Of a stretch of DNA of 64,000 bases, positions 35,635-46,902 are shown one piece after another. The notes beneath the pieces were generated by a model. That model searched no databases. It had not been told where the DNA came from and saw only the letters and a list, made by a program, of their open reading frames with translations. Origin of the DNA: Helicoverpa zea (Eukaryota; Arthropoda; Insecta; Lepidoptera; Noctuidae); NCBI RefSeq assembly GCF_022581195.2, contig NC_061463.1, positions 1,860,001-1,924,000 of the forward strand, in the 5' to 3' direction. The stretch's first letter is position 1, and each line of letters begins with the position of its first letter. The position numbers and the translations under genes are program-made.

Positions 35635-36000
35635 TAGCTCTAAAAAGCTGGCTGTACAAAGTGGGCAAAAATTAAAAAAAAAAAGCTCAAAATTTGTTGC
35701 TAATTTGTTGCTAATTAGTTGCCAAATAATCGATTTTTTTGCTTTTGCCGATTTCGAGAAATCGTCAACAATGCTAGCTTCACCATAAGCTGGCATGGAT
35801 TATAAGATAAAAGTAAAGGTAAAATAAACGAAATCACTACAAATTTGTTGCTAATTTGTTGCTGTATAACCAAAATAAATTTGAGGTGCAAAAATTTTTT
35901 TTTTTCAAATAGAAAATTTTTATTTGCTTTGCGCGCTTGAATGTCAATTGTTTCATGAAAAAAATATGAAATAAATTTGTTGCTCGTCACAGAACTGTTC
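35635..36000 (+). repeat. Foldback left outer arm
   Basis: Unique outer part of the left arm, matching 37345-37710 on the opposite strand. It contains a cluster of TTTGTTGCTAA copies (about 35693-35722, again 35850-35862) that recur, in shorter form, in every 151-bp unit. A CTAGCTTCACCATAAGCTGG pair-like segment lies near 35774. Confidence 0.85.
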
Positions 36001-36030
36001 CTTGTCACTTAGAGAACCAGCAACTAAATA

Positions 36031-36503
36031 GACACCCGACGATCGGGTGTCTTGAACTTCGGTGACTAACAAACCGGCCATGCTAGCTTGAATGTCGATT
36101 TTTCCGGTGAAAAACGTTGAAATGAATTTGTTGCTCGTCACAGAGGTGATTAATTTCTCTCAGAGAACCAGCAACTAAATAGACACCCGACGATCGGGTG
36201 TCTTGAACTTCGGTGACTAACAAACCGGCCATGCTGGCTTGAATGTCGATTTTTCCGGTGAAAAACGTGGAAATGAATTTGTTGCTCGTCACAGAGGTGA
36301 TTAATGTCTCTCAGAGAACCAGCAACTAAATAGACACCCGATGATCGGGTGTCTTGAACTTCGGTGACTAACAAACCGGCCATGCTGGCTTGAATGTCGA
36401 TTTTTCCGGTGAAAAACGTGGAAATGAATTTGTTGCTCGTCACAGAGGTGATTAATGTCTCTCAGAGAACCAGCAACTAAATAGACACCCGACGATCGGG
36501 TGT
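36031..36503 (+). repeat. Left tandem array, four 151-bp units
   Basis: Hairpins start at 36031, 36182, 36333 and 36484, exactly 151 nt apart. Each is GACACCCGA, a 3-nt loop (CGA or TGA), TCGGGTGTC; the last one ends in TGT and runs into a T-tract. Each unit also carries the segments AACAAACCGGCCATGCT and AATTTGTTGCTCGTCACAG. Confidence 0.92.
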
Positions 36504-36726
36504 TTTTTTCGCTTTTTTTTTTAATTCTATTTTTCTAAGCCATCCTTGAGCGCTAATAAGCAAAAAAAAATTATCGAAATCGGATGACCCTAAAAGGCCA
36601 TTCCTGTGACTTCCCGCTAGATACATTAAGCGTTCGAATGTTGCCGTTTGTTGCGATGTTTTTGAGCTCGTCAATTTATGAGAGCTCAACAATTTGACTT
36701 GTGTGTTATTTTGAGCTCTCCTATTT
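36504..36726. other. Foldback central spacer
   Basis: About 220 bp unique to the middle of the element. It includes several GAGCTC sites and the internal near-repeat TTTGAGCTCGTCAATTTATG / AGAGCTCAACAATTTGAC. It codes for nothing evident, so no transposase remains. Confidence 0.7.
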
Positions 36727-37344
36727 ATTTAGTTGCTGGTTCTCTAAGTGCGAGCAACAAATTCATTTCAACGTTTTTCACCGGAAAAATCGACATTCAA
36801 GCCAGCATGGCCGGTTTGTTAGTCACCGAAGTTCAAGACACCCGATCAACGGGTGTCTATTTAGTTGCTGGTTCTCCGATCGATGCCTAACAGTTCTGCG
36901 AAGAGCAACAAATTTATTTCCACGTTTTTCACCGGAAAAATCGACATTCAAGCCAGCATGGCCGGTTTGTTAGTCACCGAAGTTCAAGACACCCGATCGT
37001 CGGGTGTCTATTTAGTTGCTGGTTCTCTGAGAGACATTAATCACCTCTGTGACGAGCAACAAATTCATTTCAACGTTTTTCACCGGAAAAATCGACATTC
37101 AAGCCAGCATGGCCGGTTTGTTAGTCACCGAAGTTCAAGACACCCGATCGTCGGGTGTCTATTTAGTTGCTGGTTCTCTGAGAGACATTAATCACCTCTG
37201 TGACGAGCAACAAATTCATTTCAACGTTTTTCACCGGAAAAATCGACATTCAAGCCAGCATGGCCGGTTTGTTAGTCACCGAAGTTCAAGACACCCGAAC
37301 TTCGGGTGTCTATTTAGTTGCTGGTTCTCTAAGTGACAAGGAAC
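36727..37344 (-). repeat. Right tandem array, four 151-bp units
   Basis: Inverted counterpart of the left array. Hairpins start at 36837, 36988, 37139 and 37290, again 151 nt apart. The loop region varies: ATCAA, TCG-type and GAA-C-TTC. The two inner units differ from the left arm at the unit junction (36752-36760 lacks part of the linker; 36880-36905 has a different linker), so the arms are not perfectly collinear inside. Confidence 0.92.
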
Positions 37345-37710
37345 AGTTCTGTGACGAGCAACAAATTTATTTCATATTTTTTTCATGAAACAATTGACAT
37401 TCAAGCGCGCAAAGCAAATAAAAATTTTCTATTTGAAAAAAAAAAAAATATTTTTGCACCTCAAATTTATTTTGGTTATACAGCAACAAATTAGCAACAA
37501 ATTTGTAGTGATTTTGTTTATTTTACCTTTACTTTTATCTTATAATCCATGCCAGCTTATGGTGAAGCTAGCATTGTTGACGATTTCTCGAAATCGGCAA
37601 AAGCAAAAAAATCGATTATTTGGCAACTAATTAGCAACAAATTAGCAACAAATTTTGAGCTTTTTTTTTTTAATTTTTGCCCACTTTGTACTGCCAGCTT
37701 TTTAGAGCTA
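37345..37710 (-). repeat. Foldback right outer arm
   Basis: Inverted match of the left outer arm. One visible difference is GTGATTTTGTTT against GTGATTTCGTTT, and another lies near the tip (GGCAGTAC against GGCTGTAC). Such high identity implies a young insertion or ongoing exchange between the arms. Confidence 0.85.
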
Positions 37711-37717
37711 CATCCGT

Positions 37718-39515
37718 TTAACCTCAACACATGATCATTTCCACCATAACACAAATTTTATTACCGGTACCGACTTCCCCGATATGGCCATTTCCTAATG
37801 GTCACCCTGAAATAGGGCGGGAGATAACACGACCAATTTGCAGATCTAATATCCGTACTCCCAAATTATACTCGACCACGGAAAAGGGCACCATGAGTGA
37901 TCCACATGGGCTGTCTTTATGACGTGTTGTGAATTCCCTGCTTTTATATTAATATAGTTAATAGAGAAAAATGGCCTCCTCTCTGACTTATCGCCGGGTG
38001 ATATTAATTTGTGCTATTGTGTGGGAGTGAATGTGGTGTTTTGTCTTCTTTATGGGCCACCCATGTCTGAACAAATCTGTAGTTGGCAGTTTATTTTTGT
38101 GTGGGAAGTGGTTAATGTTTTCGCGTTTCCTCGTGATCGGTACAATTTTGATGGATCTATATTGAAAGTTTGCTCAAGCTGGAAATAGGCTCAAGCGGAG
38201 CTAAACCAGAAAGTATTTATAAAGCATGTTTTTCTACTAGTCCGGAACATTTTATCTCTAATGCACAAATGCACAACCATTATAATAATCATGAGCGGAA
38301 ATAATTTGTGTGTAGGTTTCGTAACTATGATAGATTCATGGCGTTTTCGTTTTATATGGGCGTGGCTGTTCTGATTCAACCTACGGGATACCCCACTCAC
38401 TTTCGATTTGAACTGACTCGACAGAGCGTAGGTTCGACGCCGGAGATAAGCTATTGTTGTTTATTATGATCAAAGTAACGGGATCACAAAGTAAATAATG
38501 CATCTGGAACAGATGACAAATGTTACTTTCATTTAGGACGAGTTTTATGTACTGCATCGAAATTCTGTTAGACCAAATAATTATAGGTACGGTCTCTGAA
38601 AAATATTTCACGAAACTAACCTACGAATAACGAGAGACAAAGTTCAACCTCTTATTCCAACAACCGTCCTTGGAAACCAAGTTCACAAACAAGCCAAACA
38701 CAAAATTACATTACGGTTTCCTAACAAAATTTTACAACTGATAGCAATTTCCAATATAATCTGTATCGTATCGAAACCCCACTGTCATTAGCAGTGGGTA
38801 CGGAGATACCTTCTGTTGATAAATCTACTACAAATTGCTTTATGTCATCGATAATACCGTTTAGTTAATGGTCGTAGACATACACTAAATTGGTCTCAGA
38901 TTATATTTTTTTGAGTGTACCTACTATATGGGATTGTACGAACATTTTATTTTATGTTGTTTTTGCTGTGACAGAAGCTGATTTCTGTGCTTGAAACGAT
39001 CTTAGCTTGAAGATTCCCTGGTTGACTTTATCAATACTTTTATTTTATTAACTTTTCGTTAAATTACACTAAAAATATCAACTACCTATGTAGAAAAAAC
39101 TTATATTAACTCAGTTAATCAGTTGTCTGTTCCTATTGCATCCCAACAATAGGCATTCGATTACTACATGGGAATCAGAATTGCCTCCAGTAGAAACAAA
39201 GCAAGTCCACGAATTCTGCTTACTCGGACACGAAAACCAGCTAAACCATCAATATTTCAATAGATATCATGAAAAATTCATGAAGTAACCAAGTCCTATT
39301 TATTTATGCGGTAAACGGACAATTGTCTTGTACTTCTTGTGAGTAGTTGTGTTTACTTACCTTCACGGTACATAATTATTGAGGTAATTAATGAATCATC
39401 TGTTTTATTGTTCGAGTATTCTTGAAAGTTTTATTATTATTTTCTCACATTTGGGTGTATTTTTCTTAGTAAGAATAACCTACTTCTTGGACTTGCTGTG
39501 GTCCAATTTACATCA
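37718..39515. other. Non-coding, nothing recognised
   Basis: No gene or repeat supported. An orphan minus-strand donor (GTGAAG|GTAAGT) lies at 39356-39361. Confidence 0.4.
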
Positions 39516-39562
39516 TACTAGCTTTCGCCCGAGGTTTCTCCCGCGTCTTGAGGAATCTACTA
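39516..39562 (+). repeat. Fragment of lepidopteran repeat end
   Basis: 'CATACTAGCTTTCGCCCGAG' followed by GTTTCTCCCGCGTC resembles the common terminus TACTAGCTTTCGCCCGCGGCTTCGCCCGCG, which is the complement of the GCTAGTA end seen at 8218. Only the terminus is recognisable. Confidence 0.6.
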
Positions 39563-42500
39563 CATAAGTAGCCTCAGGCTCTCCTCAACAAAATGGCTAT
39601 CCGAGTGATATTGCATTTTTGTGTACTAATATTGTATCTATGTGCGTAGGTATTCAACCAAATACTCAAACTCCCAACATGACACAGTTTTTCATAAACA
39701 TTATCCTTCCTGCAAACCACGGGTCAAATGTAAACAAACAAATTCGATAAGGAAAATTTCGATAAAAGACTGCAAGCTATTTAATTTCGGTAGCCAGAGT
39801 TCCCCTACATTAAATAGTGATCGCATAGCTTTATAGTTTATCTCGTCCCCCTTTTATTCCGAAACATTTTTACGATAACCCACATTATAAAACATGATAG
39901 TTTTACTGCGTCAAGTGGAACGTGAAATTTTATAGTTATGTCAATGATTTTAGTTTTATATCTTCTATCTCTAGTTTCCATTACAATTCTGGCCCGCATC
40001 ACACAAAAATGCGGCCGAAGGACTTTGCTTTTAAATAAACATTCGTTTGTTAACAAGTACTAATTATAGTTACTCATACCTTTTATGTGGTTATTTACTG
40101 ACGCACAGTTCTCGTGAAAAGCAAGTCATGCAGTGCATGCAAGTTGGCAGTGATTTGCATATCGATTACATTTGTAGGCGTTGTAGGACATTTTCAATTC
40201 TCATGTTTTACCTTGTTATTTTTCGGGGGAATTCTAAAAACCGTCTAGGATCCTGTATAAAATAAACGTTTTCCTTATTCGCTCGTTTGTATTTGGAATT
40301 TCAAATCCTAGATTCAGTTTGCTGTGTTTCCTATCAATATCAAACAGTCTTAGAATCTTAATTTAATAAATACAGCATGCGAATTTAGATTCGACCTTGG
40401 TATTAACCAAAACCATTATCCTTAAAAACTGCCAGACTGATTATATCATCCGCAATTCTTCCTGAAATAAACGCTTTGGCAACGTTAAACATCGTGATCG
40501 GAATAACATCCGCCGCGGCTTAACATAATATCCCAACTTTAAGCTGGTACATATCCGTACTTTATCTTAGCTTAAACTTACCAACTTAGCCTTGAAAGTT
40601 TCCTAATGCCAAATATCTGACAATCGTGATTCTTCCAACAAGTTTGCATTGTTATTTCACTTTGTGTTAATAGGTTTTAGAGCTGACTGTCATTTATCGA
40701 AGAAGGATTTAGCTTGGTGAAATTATAGAACAGGATATTGATAGATTAGTTCCACTTTTAAACATCACCATCATCTGCCATAGTCTTTACCAAACTATCT
40801 TGGGGGCAGCTGTTTGTCAGACTTTTTGGCTTCTTTCTTGTTTCGTAGCGACAGCCAAAGTGATATTATAATGTAAATGATCATAGAGACTTAAGCACCC
40901 CTTAAAATTGAGAGCCCATAGAATTCAAAAGCCCGTATCGCACTAGTCCTAGACATTCACGAATTCCGGATATCCGTTTAGTAATAACCACTTGCAACGT
41001 GCTCGTGAATAAATTAATGTAATGGACCATATACGAAATTCCATAAAACTCCCCACGCGTAGTGAAAACGAAGTAAATGACCCGGCCTAAATGGCAGCGG
41101 TAATGCAGTTATGAGTCTGATGCCACATACTTGGTGCTGCTAAGGGGCTGCTACCCCTGGATGGGACAATTAATTGTCCGACAAGCGTCCGGTCTAGACT
41201 TTCGGGGCACTTGGGGACACTCAAGTGGACGTAAACTTTGTTCCCCATTTGTCCGTCTGTCCGTACTTCTGGTAATTAATGTATTTCTTCATAAGTAATT
41301 AGTGTGTTGACCATGTTTTTTCTTTTTGTTTCAGGGTGAGTACCGCACTACTTGGATGCTTCAATTCCGTTTGAATGTAAGGAGGTAGGATATACAATGA
41401 TGTTATAGTTTGTAGCTACGGCAATAAAAAAAACCACTACATACATACTCATATAAATCACATGACTTGTTACGAATTGATGACGTCGAGTACATTATTT
41501 ATTTGTTGAATTAACGGTAAATAAACAATGATGCGTCTGCTACCGTTGTCGGCAAACTATCTAAAATTAGAGCGCCATTAGAGCATTATTGAGTCATTGC
41601 ATTACTCGGTCGTGGCAAAGTGCATTCACACTTCACGGGAAACCTATTATTGCGAACAATTATAATATCTTACCTCACCTATTTGCACAGGAAAATCCAG
41701 TTCAGATATGCCACCTGCATTCTACGCTGTAACTATGTAAATTAAATTAGGACATGAAGTTTTATATGTTTAGTATTGTAGATTAACTTTAATGTGGATA
41801 TTTACATTTATTGGTTACATTAACAGAAATATTAGTACAGTCATTAGTCGTTGTCGGCTTGAGATGTAACAGAAGCTAATTTCATATACCTCTGTATCGA
41901 CTGTAGAGAGTCGGAAGGTTAGTTTATTTATGTTTTGAGCGTAAATTTTACTATCACCGAGTTTATATCCAGTGTTTTACGGTGCGCGGAGGTTCAAAGC
42001 GTACGCTGTATATACGTACAAGTATGAGTATCTCGACATAACTGGCGGCACGACGGTATCCTATGATTTACTTGGATGTACACTATTCTTAGACGAGGCA
42101 CAAGGTATGAGCTCACGTGATCACAACGCGGTAGTATTTCGCGAAGTCGTAAAATTCATGTCTTTCGTTTACGTCTGTTGTGCTTGTTTTAGCAAAGGGC
42201 TCGAGTTTTAGCCGTGGGTATTAATTGATGGGTATTAGGTTATTTATTAAACGCTCCTGTCGTAGAGCTCGTTAATGGCCACTCGAATTTATTTAGCGTG
42301 GGCGGTATCCATTACCTGGTGAGACAACAGCTTAAAGAGGGTAATCATAAGGTCATGTCGAATAGTTCGCCATAGGCCAGTCGCTTTTAGCACAAGTGAC
42401 GTCACGAAAAACCCGGGAAAATGCGAGGTTAAAGATCACACAAAACAACGTTAAAGTAAATATTTTGAATGTTTCCACGGCTATTTCAAACAATCATTTA

Positions 42501-45500
42501 GATTAGTACTATTGACCTAGTTTCTTCAATTTCTTTTTCGCGAAGCTCGGATTGTTATAAGAATAAATTTCATTGGCGAAACAAAACGAGGGAATATATT
42601 ATGTTCTGCAGACAAGCGTTTTGTCAGCAGTGTGGGAATATTATCACAAGACGATAGCCAGAGGAATAGCTTACCGCTTACGAAATCCTCATATTAGTTC
42701 TTCGTTAAATCAACACAGTTGCACACTTTACGGTTAGTTAGTGTACAATTTAGAAAAATCGTAAACAAAAGAGATCTATTTTTCGTCTTAGAACAATATT
42801 TCAATCCGTCGCTTTTAGCTTTTCACTTGAAATCTACGATCGTTCAGGCCTTGACATGCAACTGTTGAGTGCAAACCAAGTCTATCTGTTCAGTCGTCTT
42901 CAGTCTTATTTGTAGCCTGTGATGAGTCATATTTCCTTGTTTCTATGATGATAGAATAGGCTGGTCATACCCCCAGTTTTGTGGAGCAAGTACAAATCAT
43001 TCATGAAATGTGTTGAACTGTTTGATTTACAATCGTACGCCGTTTGTTTACTTGGCATTATTGCGCTCCAAGGTGTAAGTACTTGGATTGGAATTTTACC
43101 CAGGATGTAGTGGGTAGTTGAAAAAATATTTAACTACATACTCCGTACATGATGATATAAGTTTTCGGGTACTGACAATTTATGAGGAATTTTCTTAAGT
43201 AATTTTTGGAAATTTTACGTCATACGATACGAGGAAACGTACTTTTGAATACCAGCCAACTTTAGAATATTAGTTCAGTGAAGATTCTTTATTTTTTATT
43301 GACATAGGCATACAATATGGCTTTCAGGAAGATATCTTCTCTCTTATGATAGCCCTGTCTCAGGACTGTATGTATTGTGTGTCTAAAAGCATTTACCACA
43401 TTATGTATTAACTAAAGTCATCATCGCTTACAGATCGACACAATATCCCTTATATCACTTGACCCCAAGATCCATGTGTAACACAGGTCATTATCGTATT
43501 ATGTGTGTGTCCAGCACCCATTTAATTACAGCTGTTCTCATCACAGCTTAAATGGGGTCCTAAAACTATTGCTGACCATGATCCGATCCTTGTAACGCCA
43601 TAACAGATACCCTTACTGGTCAAACTATACCCGGTTGATTTTGAAACGGGTTAAATAGGTATAAACATATGAAATGGCCGATGTTCGGGAAAATTTGCAA
43701 ACTGTACTATTAGAATATACCTGGCACGTCAATATTGTAGCTTTGCTGTTGGATTTGAATTAGTGAAAGAAGTGGTCACAAAGGCTTCTGAAGTTGTTTG
43801 TGTTTAACCGTTTTTTGAGGTATTAGTATTGGTGTCTTCTTAAGTATGCAAGTCATAGTTTTTATTGCAATAAAACCTGTCAACTCCCAAAGAACTGCTG
43901 TCAAGAATTTATAATGTCATGATTAGCAATCACTGTGAGAGTGATTCAACAGCCCTTTTATGTCTCCATCGATGATTACGAAAGCCTAGCAAACGGATCT
44001 CTTTATGCAGTTACTTCTAAACACATGACCAGTATTTTAACCAAAGCGGATCTTGGCAAGACTCAAGGATGATCAAGTAAAAGTGATCAGTCCTTCACAG
44101 TGAAAGTAGCAATATATCACATAGTGTCGATGCTACAAGTTGAATTCTTGGCAGACCCCATATTATTGTAGCAATAGTTTCTGGCTATAATTCCTCTTGT
44201 GTCATTGGGCGTGTTGGGAATTAATAGCCGGATCCACGTGTTTTGTTTAACTATTTGACGTTAGTGATGAAATTACGATGTAGTGATAAATCTGCGGTTT
44301 ATGTTTGGTGGTGATCGGTCTTGTTAGCTTGTCTGTTGTTGTGATTGCTCTGTTTCTGTTTATTTGGCGTTCGATTGAGTCTGCGCTTTGCCCAAAATGA
44401 TGAACGGTTTTAAGACATTGTGGGTCTATTTTCTTGGTTTTGTCTTTAAACTGACATCATTGGAGAGTATATCATCCCATTTCTTTTCTTGAGCTTGATG
44501 GTTTCCGATTTCGCACCTCATACGTCACGTAGCGATTCATTTAAATCTTTAGTTTTTGAAAGGAAAGCACTCTAAACTACAATAAGAACAAATCGGACTA
44601 CACTTTCCTCAACTCCCCCAAATTGGCGATTTATAAACAATACAAATCGGCATTTGTTATCCACAACAGAGGTTCCATTCAACCAATAGCCACGGGATAA
44701 CTGACCCTCATGAATAAATAAACTTTAAACCACCACGGGTTCTCATGAAACATGCAGGATACTTTCCGTTGATGTGTGGACTTGTCAATATTTGATTTTA
44801 AGGAACCAAGCTTTTTGATGCTGAAATTATTAAGGTTAGTTTTTAATAATGAACGCAATATTAATTTCGCATGCCTTCTTCATCATCGGGTACCTATTTC
44901 ATGTCATACATAATTGGTTGTTCGTTAAATGGCAATTGGTCTTACGTTTACTTCTTCCGATAAATAATTGCATATTAGTCTATGTGTAGTACTTTTCGAA
45001 ATGGTCTACACTTCCATTAATTCACTTAAGCAAATAATTCATTATAATTCAATTAGTTTCAATTAACCTACAAAACTTACATGATAAGCGATACTAAATA
45101 AAACCAAAGCACCGAGGAGCTCGGTAAAGGAAAATTGTCGACTTCCTTATAAAGTACAACGAAGCAAGTACTTGAGTTACACATTCCTCTCGATACAGTC
45201 ACATGAACCTATCGGGTTATTTATACTCGATTTACTAAATATGTAAATATGACTAATTTTAGTTTACCGGGCAAAACTAGAGTTTGAGTACTTTACTATA
45301 TAGGTACCTATTACTATCAATTCATACAGTAGGAATGCATTTTTAAACACTGCTTTGCGTTGTAATTTGTAGAGTGTGTGACAGTACAAAAAAGAATAAG
45401 CAAACAGATTTATTTAGCTTCCATATCAACAGCTCTAAAGTGGTTTAAGATAAATAACGAAGATAATCAATTAAAACACGTAACTACTACCCGTTGTGTA

Positions 45501-45671
45501 CATACACGAAGAAATCGTAAACCAACGTAATATTTTAATGAGTACACAGAAATTCATTGTAACAAACGATCATACGAAACCACCGATTATTCACAATTGT
45601 CATTAAAAAGTTTACAATCGTAATTTCGGGCATGACAATGGTTTGACGCCGGTTCACACAGCGCGTTTTGT
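39563..45671. other. Long non-coding stretch
   Basis: No supported coding gene. It contains a perfect 16-bp palindrome GGACAATTAATTGTCC at 41164-41179 and the acceptor-donor junction at 41334 (separate entry). Nothing else is recognised. Confidence 0.4.
41315..41343 (+). promoter_or_regulatory. Acceptor abutting a donor (ratchet-like splice site)
   Basis: A long pyrimidine tract ends TTTTTGTTTCAG (41334) and is followed by G and then a consensus donor GTGAGTAC. This resembles recursive-splicing sites (AG|GT) of long insect introns but has one extra base, so it would be a one-nucleotide exon or a standard exon starting GGTGAG. It would fit a long plus-strand intron. Confidence 0.3.
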
Positions 45672-45840
45672 TCAGTTTTCACGCGTGGCGGACTCGTACA
45701 AATTGCGCCAGATTGTCGTGTAGTGTGCTGTGGCCACATTAATCATTGTAAACGTCGGGAAAACGGTATAATGGTTGCTAAATCCACTACTTATCGGCGG
45801 TTGGTTTGTCGGCGGCTGCTCTAGTTTTGTGAGGTGCAAG
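45672..45840 (+). promoter_or_regulatory. Candidate alternative promoter and non-coding first exon
   Basis: TTCAGTTTTC (initiator-like TCAGTT at 45672) opens a locally CpG-richer segment of about 170 bp that ends at a good donor GTGCAAG|GTAACT. Within it an ATG at 45771 opens a 17-codon ORF closed by TAG at 45822, as upstream ORFs in leaders often are. No TATA box. Confidence 0.25.
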
Positions 45841-46488
45841 GTAACTGCTGAAGCGGGAAATCGCTGTGTGTAAAGACCGGCAGACGCATTAGTTGCATAG
45901 GAAAGTTACTACTAAGTCGAAATATTCTAATATATATTTTTTTAATATATCATAGGTATCTTAATTAGAACAGACTTATAATTTGAACATTTAAAATTAA
46001 ACAATAATCAGTTTTCGGTTGGCCATATTTAGAACTATTTGTAACTAACCTGTCTTATGATGTGCTTACAAGATAATGTCTCGTAAATACATTAATTTTA
46101 AGTACTAATATGGTAAGACTATTAAATCAATTACATCATCCTATATGAATTGTTTGTCGATACAAAGTAGCATATTGTAATAGAAGGCAATAAAAACTTG
46201 ACACAATAGTGTTTATAAATTATCTGTCACATATACTGGATATACAATTACATTACGTGGGTGGCTCAATTATGTATAATATTAATGTTATGGACCATGT
46301 GATTAATTCGGGCATTATAAATAATGCCCGAGCATTATGAATAATGTCTAGCTTTATCGGGCCAAGTGATTAATAACTATCTTAACTTCATTATTTATCA
46401 CATTGCACGGGCATTATTATATTGCTACATGACAGTTGGGCAATTTGATAATAAAGCAAAAAATTGAAGTTAGTGACGAAAACGTATC

Positions 46489-46630
46489 CCACGTAACGGT
46501 TGCCCGGGTAACTGGGTTGAGGAGGTCAGATAGGGCAGTCGCTCCTTGTAAAGCACTGGTACTCAGCTACATCCGGTTAGACTGGAAGCCGACCCCAACA
46601 TAGTTTGGGAAAAAGGCTCGGAGGATGATG
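46489..46630 (+). mobile_element. LINE/SINE 3' tail insertion with 15-bp target duplication
   Basis: It runs from 'CCACGTAACGGTTGCCCGGG' through 'GGAAGCCGACCCCAACATAG' to AAAAAGGCTCGGAGGATGATG, a tail very common in Lepidoptera. The 15-mer TGACGAAAACGTATC flanks it on both sides (46474-46488 and 46631-46645). It landed at the left edge of the GC-rich repeat, nested within the TTAA element, which gives the relative order of the insertions. Confidence 0.85.
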
Positions 46631-46632
46631 TG

Positions 46633-46902
46633 ACGAAAACGTATCGCTGCAAAACCGACTCCACGTAGTCTTGTCTGTCCTACCCCTAGAGTGCAATTCA
46701 AAACCGCGTAAGTGTGGAGGGGCGAGGCGGCCTGCGAGCTGAGGCGCAGGTAGTTTTAACGCTCGCCGACGCGGCTGAGGCTGGCCGGCTGAGCCGGCCA
46801 GCAAGCCGAAGCTGCGGCGGTGAGCGTGAAAACCATCTGCGACGATAAGCTCGCATGGGACCGCCGGAGCCCCGCAGCACCGGAGCCGTGACAGAAGCCA
46901 TG
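46633..46902. repeat. GC-rich palindromic dispersed repeat, copy 2
   Basis: Same layout as 2624-2893: GTATCGCTGCAAA, GCAATTCAAAA, GGGGCGAGGCGGCC, then nested stems and GGACCGCCGGAGC near the end. The central hairpin is GCTGGCCGGC, loop TGA, GCCGGCCAGC. The flanking stem pairs 46751-46776 with 46810-46835 (21 Watson-Crick, two G-T and three mismatched positions). Open frames on the minus strand across it are composition artefacts. Confidence 0.75.

Larger units (their letters stand above)
35635..37710. mobile_element. 2.08 kb foldback transposon with 151-bp tandem hairpin units
   Basis: The ends are inverted copies: left TAGCTCTAAAAAGCTGGC, right end the same on the minus strand. They are flanked by an exact 7-bp direct duplication CATCCGT (35628-35634 and 37711-37717). 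Each arm has an outer unique part of about 360 bp, then four 151-bp tandem units; a 220-bp spacer separates the arms. The outer arms differ by only a few bases. No transposase is encoded: the many overlapping frames arise because 151 is not a multiple of three and the repeats shift frame. Long inverted arms built of tandem repeats plus a 7-bp duplication recall foldback elements of the P superfamily (Galileo in Drosophila); that assignment is inference. Confidence 0.9.

Noticed and set aside
36031..37310. Regularly spaced short palindromic repeats, superficially CRISPR-like
   Set aside because: The intervening 130 nt are themselves repeated rather than unique spacers, and the DNA is eukaryotic. 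These are tandem transposon units.
35551..37734. Many overlapping ORFs of 60-108 codons on both strands, sharing near-identical peptides
   Set aside because: They are translations of the foldback arms and 151-bp tandem units. The same DNA is open in several frames, and the period is not a multiple of three, so no conserved protein is implied.
38401..38450. GGTTCGACGCC, resembling a tRNA T-loop
   Set aside because: No acceptor stem, anticodon arm or A-box can be fitted around it. No tRNA gene was found anywhere in the window.
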